NCBI GenBank assembly: GCA_016868305.1
Contig: VGHK01000020.1
Location: 1-35,368 of the forward strand
Origin: Betaproteobacteria bacterium
GTDB taxonomy: Bacteria > Pseudomonadota > Gammaproteobacteria > Burkholderiales > Burkholderiaceae_A
Length of the DNA stretch: 35,368 bases
Reading direction: 5' to 3'
Part shown: positions 25,479 through 35,368 of the stretch, one piece after another
Numbering within the stretch: position 1 is the stretch's first letter
Layout: the number at the start of each line of letters is the position of its first letter
Program-made: the position numbers and the translations under genes
The notes under the pieces: generated by a model
What the model was told of the DNA's origin: nothing
Seen by the model: only the letters and a program-made list of their open reading frames with translations
Databases searched by the model: none

Positions 25479-26348
25479 TTAGACGGCAGCGGCACCGCCC
25501 ACGATTTCGGAGAGTTCTTTGGTAATACCGGCCTGGCGGGCTTTGTTGTAGGTCAGTTGCAGCTCATCGATGAGCGTCTTGGCATTGTCGCTCGCAGACT
25601 TCATTGCCACCATGCGGGCGCTCTGTTCACAGGCCATGTTCTCAGCAACCGCCTGATAAATTAAAGACTCCACATAACGGGTCAGAAGCTCCGTGAGCAC
25701 CTGCTCCGCACCAGGCTCGTAGAGATAGTCCCAGTCGTGATTGGGATCGGTGCGTTCGGGCCGATCGTCATCAAGCGGCAGAAGCTGCCGTACCAGAGAC
25801 TCCTGCTTCATGGTGTTTATAAAGAGGCTGGAGGCCAGATAGACCGCATCAAGTTCTCCGGCGGCAAAGGCATCGAGCTGCACCTTCACCGGGCCAATTA
25901 AGGTCTCTAGGCGCGGCGTATCGCCAAGCTGCACGGCATGGGAGACCACCTTGGCCCCGATGCGACTAAAAAAACCAAGGCCCTTATTGCCAAAGGCCGT
26001 CACCCGCACCTCTGCGCCGTCCGCCTCCCACTGCTTCACGCGCTGCGTGAGAATGCGCAAGAGGTTGGTATTTAGGCCACCACAAAGCCCCTTGTCGGTG
26101 GTAACGACAATGAGGCCCACCTTGCGCAGGGTCTGGCGCTTGGCCATAAAGGGGTGGATAAACTCCGGCGTGGCATGGCTGAGGTTGGCACAGATGGACC
26201 GCACGATATCGCTGTATGGCCGCCCAGCCCGCATCCGGTCTTGGGCTTTACGCATTTTTGAGGCCGCCACCATCTCCATGGCCTTGGTGATCTTGCGCGT
26301 ATTTTGAACGCTCTTGATCTTGGTACGGATTTCCTTTGAGCCGGGCAT
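25479..26348 (-). CDS. atpG: F1Fo ATP synthase subunit gamma
   Basis: Rotor shaft of F1, 289 aa. The N-terminal helix [20 protein letters not shown], then [16 protein letters not shown], and the C-terminal helix [20 protein letters not shown] with [19 protein letters not shown] are the conserved coiled coil that turns inside the alpha/beta ring. The middle Rossmann-like domain contains DKGLCGGLN. Length is typical. It is located 86 bp after atpA. Confidence 0.97.
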   Translation of the reverse strand: MPGSKEIRTKIKSVQNTRKITKAMEMVAASKMRKAQDRMRAGRPYSDIVRSICANLSHATPEFIHPFMAKRQTLRKVGLIVVTTDKGLCGGLNTNLLRILTQRVKQWEADGAEVRVTAFGNKGLGFFSRIGAKVVSHAVQLGDTPRLETLIGPVKVQLDAFAAGELDAVYLASSLFINTMKQESLVRQLLPLDDDRPERTDPNHDWDYLYEPGAEQVLTELLTRYVESLIYQAVAENMACEQSARMVAMKSASDNAKTLIDELQLTYNKARQAGITKELSEIVGGAAAV

Positions 26349-26434
26349 GGGGCTATTCCTTCACAAACTGTTCGGCGAGAAAACAAGGCATGACGATTAG
26401 GCTTTTTACCAAAGACTGATGGGAACAGACGGCA

Positions 26435-27982
<1,548 letters not shown>

Positions 27983-27991
27983 TCATCACTC

Positions 27992-28540
27992 CTAGTTCAT
28001 CAGGGCGGTAGACATTTTGGCGAGCTTGCCACTTACGGAGGCGTCAATCACTTCATCACCCATGACCAGCTTGACCCCGCCAATGAGCTGCGGCACGACA
28101 CGCGTGGAGGCGGTAACAGCCCGCCCATACTTGGACTGAAGTAACGACACAATCTGAGACTGTTGCTGATCGGACAGGGCAAATGCGGACTGGATTTCAA
28201 CAGCCAGCTCGGCATTTGCCGCATGACACAGGGCTTCAAACTGCTTGAGGATCTCCGGTAAGGCCTGGAGCCGATCGTTTTCAGCAAGCAGGGTTAAAAA
28301 GTTTTTCTGAGATGCTGACAGAGCCCCTGTGGCCGAAGAAAAAAGATCCACGAAGGCCTGAGCGCTGAGCCTTGGGTTGCCATACAACTTTGCCATCTCG
28401 GGGGCGGCGGAGGTCTGTGACATGGCTGCCAATGCGGTCGCCCAGTCAGAGTAGGCCGAGGCCTTAGCCTTTTTTTCTTCGTGCGCCACTGCAAAGGCGG
28501 CCTCCGCGTAAGGCCGGGCAATGGTCAATAGCTCTGCCAT
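27992..28540 (-). CDS. atpH: F1Fo ATP synthase subunit delta
   Basis: Peripheral-stalk cap connecting F1 to the b subunits, 182 aa. N-terminus MAELLTIARPYAEAAFAVA and the C-terminal pattern VDPxLIGGVxxxxGDxVIDxS-like (VVPQLIGGVKLVMGDEVIDA) identify the family. The start codon lies one base after the atpF stop, so the two genes are translationally linked. Confidence 0.96.
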   Translation of the reverse strand: MAELLTIARPYAEAAFAVAHEEKKAKASAYSDWATALAAMSQTSAAPEMAKLYGNPRLSAQAFVDLFSSATGALSASQKNFLTLLAENDRLQALPEILKQFEALCHAANAELAVEIQSAFALSDQQQSQIVSLLQSKYGRAVTASTRVVPQLIGGVKLVMGDEVIDASVSGKLAKMSTALMN

Positions 28541-28541
28541 A

Positions 28542-29012
28542 TCACAGCTCGTTTTTCAGGTTTTGCAGCAGGGCGTCGTGGGCCTTGACATCAATCTGCT
28601 GCCGCAGGATCTGCTCTGCGCCCTTTACGGCCAGGGCAGCCACCTCCATGCGCAGAGCGTCGCGCGCTGACTGCATCGCTGCCGCGGCCTCCTGCTCAGC
28701 GTTGGCTCGCGCCTGGGCAAGAATTTTTGCCCCCTCGGCCCGTGCCTGCTCGATCACCTGGGCCGCCTGCTTTTCAGCCGCCCCTCGCACCTCTGCGGCG
28801 AGGTCGCGGGCCTTACCCATTTCCTCTGCCGCCCGTCGTTCCGCAGCAACCAGGTCTGCCCTTGCCTTATCGGCAGCAGCCAGGCCATCGGAGATCTTGT
28901 CGGCACGTTCGTCAAGGGCCTTCATAATCGGCGGCCAGATGAACTTCATGGTGAACCAGCCGAGGATAAAAAACACGACCAGTTGAGCGAGAAGGGTTGC
29001 GTTGATATTCAC
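28542..29012 (-). CDS. atpF: F1Fo ATP synthase subunit b
   Basis: Peripheral-stalk subunit, 156 aa. One N-terminal membrane helix (about residues 5-25, [20 protein letters not shown]) is followed by a long alanine-, arginine- and glutamate-rich helix that dimerises as a right-handed coiled coil (about 35-135). N-terminus [10 protein letters not shown] is canonical. There is one copy, so a b2 homodimer is expected. It is preceded by a 98-bp gap with a hairpin after atpE. Confidence 0.96.
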   Translation of the reverse strand: MNINATLLAQLVVFFILGWFTMKFIWPPIMKALDERADKISDGLAAADKARADLVAAERRAAEEMGKARDLAAEVRGAAEKQAAQVIEQARAEGAKILAQARANAEQEAAAAMQSARDALRMEVAALAVKGAEQILRQQIDVKAHDALLQNLKNEL

Positions 29013-29051
29013 AGCGCGGTCCTTGTAGTGACTAGTACTAACGGCCGGTGA

Positions 29052-29079
29052 GGCCCTGGAGACGCTTCTTGCCAGGGCC
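29052..29079 (-). other. Intercistronic hairpin between atpE and atpF
   Basis: In the transcript, GGCCCTGG and CCAGGGCC form a perfect 8-bp GC-rich stem with a 12-base loop. It starts 31 bases after the atpE stop and ends 39 bases before the atpF ATG. With no U tract it is unlikely to be a full terminator; it could protect the atpB-atpE message and so help the extra c-subunit dosage. Confidence 0.5.
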
Positions 29080-29110
29080 CTTCCCAGAAAAAGACTCGAT
29101 CCGCGATTGC

Positions 29111-29383
<273 letters not shown>

Positions 29384-29419
29384 TCAGTAAAAACGAAAAA
29401 CCAAGTGCACTAAAACAGG

Positions 29420-30743
<1,324 letters not shown>

Positions 30744-30754
30744 CTCATAACCGA

Positions 30755-30784
30755 AGTGTAAGTCGATTTACCGAGGGCTGTCAA
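30755..30784 (-). promoter_or_regulatory. Sigma70 promoter of the ATP synthase operon
   Basis: A perfect -35 TTGACA (30779-30784) and -10 TACACT (30755-30760, four of six matches) are separated by 18 bp, in the gap between parB and atpI. The predicted transcription start is near 30748, almost at the atpI ATG. Confidence 0.7.
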
Positions 30785-30814
30785 AACGCGTTCCGAAGGC
30801 CAGGGCAAATAGGT

Positions 30815-31762
30815 TTAGTCCTGCCGAAGGCTGGTTCTGCCAAAGACGCGTTCAAGCAGGCCGTCGAACTCCTCAGCACTGCTAAACCGGATCCGCAGTT
30901 CCCCGCCTTTTTTCTTGGGCGTGAGCACCACGGGTAGGCCGAGTTGGTCGGCAAGGTCGGTCTGCATTTTCTGCCAGTCGGCTGTCAGGCCTCGGGCCTT
31001 CTCAGGCCCGCTACGCGCAGCCGTGGCGTCACGGTGGGGGCCACTGGCGGGGGCTTTGCCGTCGTTGGCCTCGGGCACCAGACCCAAAAGCCGCGCCCGA
31101 GACTCCACCTCCCGCACCGATAGCCCCTCTGCCGCAATGGCAGCCAGCATGATCCGTTGCTGCGCGGCCGGCAGGCCCACCAGAACACGGGCATGACCGG
31201 CATCAATAGTGGCTTCACGGACCGCCTGCTGCAGGAAGGCGGGCAGCTGCAGCAGCCGCAGCAGGTTGCTTGTGGCAGACCGGGAGCGGCCAACGGCCTG
31301 GGCTGCCTGTTCATGGGTGAGCCCAAAGTCCTCTATTAGCCGAGCGATGCCCTCTGCCTCTTCCATGGCGTTGAGGTCTTGGCGCTGAAGGTTCTCTATC
31401 AGCGCCATGGCAAGCGCGGCCTGGTCATCCACCTCGTGGACGACGACCGGCACCTCATCCATGTCGAGCGAGAGCGCTGCGCGATAGCGCCGCTCTCCAG
31501 CGATGATCTCGTATCCCTGGTCGGGGTCACCGAGCACCAAGGGCCGAACGGCGATGGGCTGAATCATCCCTTGGGCCCGAATGGAGGCCGCCAGGTCTTC
31601 TAAGGATTCTGCGTCGATGGCCTTGCGCGGCTGATACCGCCCCGGGCGCAGCCGCGCCACCGGCAGTGCCTGGATCGAGACCCCTCCAGATAGGCTCGAT
31701 GCGGTAGAGGAGCCCAGCAAGGCTTCCAGCCCCCGGCCCAGTCCTTTTTTGCGTGCCATCAT
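30815..31762 (-). CDS. parB: Chromosome-partitioning protein ParB
   Basis: CTP-dependent DNA clamp that loads at parS and spreads to organise the origin region, 315 aa. The N-terminal ParA-contacting peptide is ARKKGLGRGLEALLG; the CTP-binding core carries YQPRK..., GYEIIAGERRYRAA; the HTH region is LTHEQAAQAVGRSRSATSNLLRLL; the C-terminal dimerisation domain ends GLLERVFGR. The first ATG overlaps the parA stop (ATGA at 31759-31762). A consensus parS site is 3.5 kb upstream beyond mnmG. Confidence 0.97.
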   Translation of the reverse strand: MMARKKGLGRGLEALLGSSTASSLSGGVSIQALPVARLRPGRYQPRKAIDAESLEDLAASIRAQGMIQPIAVRPLVLGDPDQGYEIIAGERRYRAALSLDMDEVPVVVHEVDDQAALAMALIENLQRQDLNAMEEAEGIARLIEDFGLTHEQAAQAVGRSRSATSNLLRLLQLPAFLQQAVREATIDAGHARVLVGLPAAQQRIMLAAIAAEGLSVREVESRARLLGLVPEANDGKAPASGPHRDATAARSGPEKARGLTADWQKMQTDLADQLGLPVVLTPKKKGGELRIRFSSAEEFDGLLERVFGRTSLRQD

Positions 31763-32565
31763 CCGAGCACCCGCGCCTGCTGCATCGGGGCTCCCGGAGA
31801 GACGCCCAGCCGATCGAGCAGCTCCTGGCCAAAGGCGCGATAGGCCTGCGCCCCACGGGAGCTCGGATCGTAGGCCAGAACCGACTGCCCATAACTCGGG
31901 GCCTCTGCCAGGCGCACATTACGCGGGATCACGGTGGAGAAAACCTTATCGCCAAAGTGCTGCACCAGCTGGTCGCTTACCTGTTGCGAAAGCGTCATTC
32001 GGGGGTCGAACATCACGCGCAGCAGCCCAATGATGCGCAGCTCGCGATTGAGCCCCGCATGGACCCGCTTGATGGAGTTCACGAGGTCGGAAAGCCCTTC
32101 CAGGGCAAAGTATTCGCACTGCATAGGAATAATGACCCCGTGGGCCGCACACAGGCCGTTTAGGGTGAGTAATGACAGAGACGGCGGGCAGTCGACTAGC
32201 ACCATATGGTAGTCGTCTGCCACAGAGCCCAGGGCATCGCGCAGCCGCAGCTCCCGACGATCAAGCGCGACCAGCTCCACCTCAGCCCCGGCCAGTTCCC
32301 GGTTTGCAGGTAACAGGTCAAATCCCCCGGGCGTGGGGCACCGCACCTCGGCCAGGGAGGAAAGCCCGACCAGGAGTGGATAGATCGAGGTCTTCAGACT
32401 GGATTTATCTACGCCACTGCCCATGGTGGCATTGCCCTGGGGGTCCAGGTCGACGAGCAGGGTGCGGCAGCCGAGTTGGGCCAAGGCCGCCGCCAGGTTT
32501 ACCGAGGTCGTTGTCTTGCCAACCCCGCCCTTTTGGTTCGCCACACAAAAAACCTGTGCGGTCAC
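31759..32565 (-). CDS. parA: Chromosome-partitioning ATPase ParA
   Basis: Deviant Walker-type ATPase of the ParA/Soj family, 268 aa, which moves ParB-bound origins. KGGVGKTTTSVNLAAALA at residues 12-29 contains the signature lysine; LLVDLDPQGNATMGSG and VLVDCPPSLSLLTLNGL are the other nucleotide motifs. The start is a GTG at 32565 whose bases overlap the rsmG stop (GTGA), so rsmG, parA and parB form a tightly coupled set. Confidence 0.97.
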   Translation of the reverse strand: MTAQVFCVANQKGGVGKTTTSVNLAAALAQLGCRTLLVDLDPQGNATMGSGVDKSSLKTSIYPLLVGLSSLAEVRCPTPGGFDLLPANRELAGAEVELVALDRRELRLRDALGSVADDYHMVLVDCPPSLSLLTLNGLCAAHGVIIPMQCEYFALEGLSDLVNSIKRVHAGLNRELRIIGLLRVMFDPRMTLSQQVSDQLVQHFGDKVFSTVIPRNVRLAEAPSYGQSVLAYDPSSRGAQAYRAFGQELLDRLGVSPGAPMQQARVLG

Positions 32566-33308
32566 GCGATCCTCCGAAGCCAGACCAGATGACGCTGCAT
32601 GCCGCTCGGGTGATTCAGGGGATCGACTGCGTCGAGCACGACTTCGCCCAAGATTCTTGGCATTGAGATTGGATGTGTGTACATACTCTTGTTAATATCA
32701 AGGCCCTCTATGGCTTCTAAGCGACCCGCCATATAGACCCAGCGCGTTCCCGGCGCGGACAGGTGCATCGTTACAGACAAAAACTTCGGCAACGCGGCAA
32801 ATGCCCGGCTGGTAATAATCGCATAACTCGGATTCCGCTGCAGGCGTTCGACGTCTGCCTGAATAACCGAAACGCGGGTGAACAAGCCCAGTCGCGCGAC
32901 GGCATGCCGCAGAAAAGCCGCCTTTTTGCCCGACTTCTCCACGAGGGCCAGACAGAGCGTTGGGTCTACCAAGGCCCAGGGGATGGCCGGAATCCCCGCG
33001 CCGGAACCAACATCCAGTATGGTCCCAAAACGGGCCTCGGCGGCACGCCGTGACAACAGGGGTAACGCCAGCAAGGGGTCCAGAAGATGGGTGTGCACCA
33101 GCTCCTGGGCAGAGGTGATCGCAGTCAGGTTGTGGGTAGCATTCCAGCGGCGCAACAGGCGCAAGAAACGAAACAGGCTTTCTCCCTGAACCGTGGTAAG
33201 GGGCTGGGGCAGAGGCAGGCCTAGGGCGGCCAGTTGGCGAAAAAATGGCTCTTGAAGCGCCAGCAGTTCGTCTGAACCCGAGGCGGGGCCGTCGGCGGCT
33301 ACAGGCAT
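32562..33308 (-). CDS. rsmG: 16S rRNA (guanine527-N7)-methyltransferase RsmG
   Basis: SAM-dependent methyltransferase (formerly GidB) that modifies G527 of 16S rRNA, 248 aa from ATG 33308. Conserved stretches: RWNATHNLTAI, HLLDPLLALPLL, ILDVGSGAGIPAIPWAL (SAM loop), LVEKSGKKAAFL and IITSRAFAAL. The frame is open to 33380, overlapping mnmG, but the ATG eight bases after the mnmG stop gives a better N-terminus. Its ribosome binding site is weak, so coupling with mnmG is likely. Confidence 0.94.
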   Translation of the reverse strand: MPVAADGPASGSDELLALQEPFFRQLAALGLPLPQPLTTVQGESLFRFLRLLRRWNATHNLTAITSAQELVHTHLLDPLLALPLLSRRAAEARFGTILDVGSGAGIPAIPWALVDPTLCLALVEKSGKKAAFLRHAVARLGLFTRVSVIQADVERLQRNPSYAIITSRAFAALPKFLSVTMHLSAPGTRWVYMAGRLEAIEGLDINKSMYTHPISMPRILGEVVLDAVDPLNHPSGMQRHLVWLRRIA

Positions 33309-33316
33309 CACCCGGC

Positions 33317-35200
33317 TTAGGCCGCGCGCGACTCCGGACCTGACCTGGGATCCGCGCGCAGCCGCTTGATGTGAATCCACAGAAGCGAAAGGGCTGCCGG
33401 CGTCACCCCCGAGATTCGTGAGGCCTGACCAAGAGTCTGCGGCCGATGACGCAGAAGCTTCTGACGCACCTCCACCGAAAGACCGGTTACGGCAGCATAG
33501 TCAATGCCCTCAGGAATGAGGGTCTGCTCCTGCTGCTGCTGCCTCTGAACCTCCTGCTGCTGGCGGGCGATATAGCCCTCGTATTTAATCTGCGTTTCTG
33601 CCTGGCTGAGCACCTCAGCAGGCTGATCGACAAGCCCGGGGACCATCGAGACAAGGTCGCTAATCCGAACATCCGGACGGCGCAGCATGGCATAGGCAGG
33701 CTGGGAACCGGATGATTCAACACCCCCAGAAATCACCTGCGGATTTACCATTGTGGCGCGAAGGCTGGCTAAAGACTTCTCGACCGCCGACTGCTTTTTC
33801 TCAAAGGCAGCCCACTGGCTATCGGTAATCAGACCCATGGCCCTGCCCTGCGCAACAAGGCGCAGGTCAGCATTGTCTTCACGAAGGGTTAGCCGGTACT
33901 CGGCCCGACTGGTAAACATACGATAGGGTTCGGTGACGCCGCGGGTGATCAGGTCATCAACCATCACCCCAAGGTAGGCCTCATGCCGAGCAGGAACCCA
34001 GGCTGGCTCCCCCCGCAGCCAGCGGACGGCATTGATACCCGCCAAAAGCCCCTGGGCAGCGGCCTCCTCATAGCCTGTGGTGCCATTGATCTGGCCCGCA
34101 AAGAAGAGCCCCGGAATGTCCCGGGTCTGAAGGCTTGCCTGTAGACCGCGAGGGTCAAAAAAATCGTACTCAATGGCATAACCGGGGCGAAGAATATGGG
34201 CCGCCTCCAGCCCCCGCATTGAGCGCACGATCTGCACCTGAACATCAAAGGGCAGGCTTGTGGAAATCCCGTTGGGATAGACCTCATGGGTCGTCAGGCC
34301 CTCTGGTTCCAGATAAATCTGGTGGCTTTCCCGATCGGCAAACCGATGCACCTTATCCTCGATAGACGGGCAGTACCGGGGGCCAATGCCCTCAATAACA
34401 CCGGTGAACATCGGCGAGCGGTCCAGGCCAGCGCGAATAAAGTCATGGGTCTGAGGATTTGTGTAGGTAACACCGCAGGCGATCTGAGGCGGATGCATCT
34501 CTCGCGAGCCCCAGAAAGAAAATACCGGTTCAGGCGAATCTCCAGGCTGGCGGTCCAGCGCCGTCCAGTTGATGGTTCGGCCATCCAGCCGAGGGGGCGT
34601 GCCGGTCTTTAGCCGGCCCTGCGGAAGGCCGAGTTCTTTGAGCCGATGGGCCAAGGCGATTGCCGGGGGGTCGCCCGCCCGGCCGGCCGAGTAATTGTCC
34701 AGGCCGATATATACCTTGCCGTTTAAGAAGGTACCCGCGGTGAGAACCACCGCAGGGGCCCGAAAGATAATCCCGGCCTGAGTCCGCACGCCAACCGGTT
34801 TTCCAGCCTCGATCAGAATGTCGTCTACCGCCTGGGCGAATAGGGAGAGCCCGGGCTGGTTTTCCAGGCGCCGACGAATCGCCTGCCGATATAACACCCT
34901 GTCCGCCTGGGCGCGTGTGGCCCTTACCGCGGGCCCTTTAGAGGCATTTAGGGTGCGAAACTGTATCCCTGCCTCATCGGTCGCTATGGCCATGGCACCC
35001 CCTAAGGCGTCAACCTCCCGTACAAGATGGCCCTTGCCTATTCCGCCAATCGAAGGGTTACAGGACATCTGCCCCAGGGTTTCCAGGGCATGGGTAACCA
35101 GCAAGGTGCGTGCACCCATGCGCGCGGCGGCCAGCGCGGCCTCAGTACCCGCATGGCCTCCGCCCACGACAATGAGATCAAACCCCGGACCGTATTCCAC
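33317..35200 (-). CDS. mnmG: tRNA uridine-34 modification enzyme MnmG (GidA)
   Basis: FAD enzyme that, with MnmE, installs 5-carboxymethylaminomethyl groups on wobble uridine 34, 627 aa. The dinucleotide motif is [20 protein letters not shown] at the N-terminus; [48 protein letters not shown] and [19 protein letters not shown] are family signatures. A glutamine-rich stretch ([15 protein letters not shown]) precedes the C-terminal MnmE-binding helices. The start is a GTG at 35200, seven bases after AGGAGG. parS lies 37 bp upstream. Confidence 0.97.
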   Translation of the reverse strand: MEYGPGFDLIVVGGGHAGTEAALAAARMGARTLLVTHALETLGQMSCNPSIGGIGKGHLVREVDALGGAMAIATDEAGIQFRTLNASKGPAVRATRAQADRVLYRQAIRRRLENQPGLSLFAQAVDDILIEAGKPVGVRTQAGIIFRAPAVVLTAGTFLNGKVYIGLDNYSAGRAGDPPAIALAHRLKELGLPQGRLKTGTPPRLDGRTINWTALDRQPGDSPEPVFSFWGSREMHPPQIACGVTYTNPQTHDFIRAGLDRSPMFTGVIEGIGPRYCPSIEDKVHRFADRESHQIYLEPEGLTTHEVYPNGISTSLPFDVQVQIVRSMRGLEAAHILRPGYAIEYDFFDPRGLQASLQTRDIPGLFFAGQINGTTGYEEAAAQGLLAGINAVRWLRGEPAWVPARHEAYLGVMVDDLITRGVTEPYRMFTSRAEYRLTLREDNADLRLVAQGRAMGLITDSQWAAFEKKQSAVEKSLASLRATMVNPQVISGGVESSGSQPAYAMLRRPDVRISDLVSMVPGLVDQPAEVLSQAETQIKYEGYIARQQQEVQRQQQQEQTLIPEGIDYAAVTGLSVEVRQKLLRHRPQTLGQASRISGVTPAALSLLWIHIKRLRADPRSGPESRAA

Positions 35201-35212
35201 CCTCCACCCTCC
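35199..35212 (-). repeat. Tandem GGAGGGT repeat at the mnmG ribosome binding site
   Basis: Two adjacent copies of the 7-base unit. The upstream one supplies the AGGAGG Shine-Dalgarno (35208-35213); the downstream copy runs into the GTG start codon. The duplication also creates a second, out-of-frame GTG. Confidence 0.6.
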
Positions 35213-35236
35213 TAATGGCTGAAGAATCTGATGAAA

Positions 35237-35252
35237 TGTTTCACGTGAAACA
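35237..35252. promoter_or_regulatory. parS: parS centromere site
   Basis: TGTTTCACGTGAAACA, a perfect 16-bp palindrome identical to the widely conserved ParB-binding consensus, in the 84-bp gap upstream of mnmG and a few genes from parAB. It is expected to nucleate ParB loading; these sites cluster near the replication origin. Confidence 0.95.
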
Positions 35253-35284
35253 AATTACCGCATCACCCAGCGCCGCCAGGCGTA

Positions 35285-35368
35285 TTAGGAAAACACAACC
35301 ACCTGACGCAGGGCGCGACCAGAGTCTAATGCATCAAGCGCCTCATGAAGATCGTCCAGACCAATGGT
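35285..35368 (-). CDS. C-terminal end of a probable zinc-dependent alcohol dehydrogenase, truncated by the window
   Basis: The last 27 codons and TAA of a gene entering from beyond the window. The peptide GLDDLHEALDALDSGRALRQ, ending VVVFS, resembles the C-terminus of medium-chain (zinc-type) alcohol dehydrogenases and quinone oxidoreductases, where a helix with EA-D-L-G is followed by a short final beta strand. Only this tail is visible, so substrate and exact subfamily cannot be stated. It runs in the same direction as mnmG, with parS in between. Confidence 0.5.
   Translation of the reverse strand, partial: TIGLDDLHEALDALDSGRALRQVVVFS

Overview
The window looks like chromosomal housekeeping DNA from a GC-rich betaproteobacterium, most likely of the order Burkholderiales. 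This rests on gene order and family type: glnK-amtB followed by the proteobacterial-type gshA, gshB and a sugar-transporter-less PTS; metX-metW; argS-SPOR-dsbA; and an mnmG-rsmG-parA-parB-atpIBEFHAGDC-hemE-priA run. No species-level claim is possible by eye. I see no CRISPR array, insertion sequence, prophage, integrase or defence island, and no stretch of 300 bases without a gene. The largest non-coding gap is about 170 bp.

Left part (1-10069), mostly + strand. It holds ammonium sensing and uptake (partial glnK, amtB, ending in a rho-independent terminator) and glutathione synthesis (gshA, gshB) coupled by start/stop overlap to a regulatory PTS (EIIA of the mannose family, HPr, EI). A lone LuxR-type HTH gene on the - strand overlaps the ptsI 3' end. 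Then come metX-metW and a 3-hydroxyacyl-CoA dehydrogenase, again joined by overlaps. The ptsI gene carries an in-frame, almost identical 57-bp tandem duplication, the clearest anomaly in the window.

Middle part (10080-19956), mixed strands. A membrane-anchored TlpA-like thioredoxin is divergent from a copper-type P1B ATPase. A BON-domain lipoprotein and yraN are followed by rsmI; yraN and rsmI are divergent with overlapping start codons. A - strand dsbA-SPOR-argS group is headed by tRNA-Arg(CCG). A membrane-anchored cytochrome c and coq7 lie on the + strand. Several convergent gene pairs touch, overlap or are separated by at most 14 bp.

Right part (19970-35368), all - strand. Read in the direction of transcription: the 3' end of a probable zinc-type alcohol dehydrogenase, an exact consensus parS site, mnmG, rsmG, parA, parB, the nine-gene F1Fo ATP synthase operon with a recognisable sigma70 promoter, hemE, an AT-rich gap and priA. 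The parS site with parAB places this end of the window in the origin-proximal, ParB-organised part of the chromosome.

No wholly new multi-gene system is evident. What deserves a second look is the ptsI duplication, the parS/AT-rich candidate origin features, a symmetrical divergent promoter at tRNA-Arg, near-leaderless promoters, intercistronic hairpins, and several proteins that lack usual family residues (CopA GDGIND-LAAM, TlpA CVTC, DsbA CPNC) or carry low-complexity insertions (ArgS, PriA, CopA).
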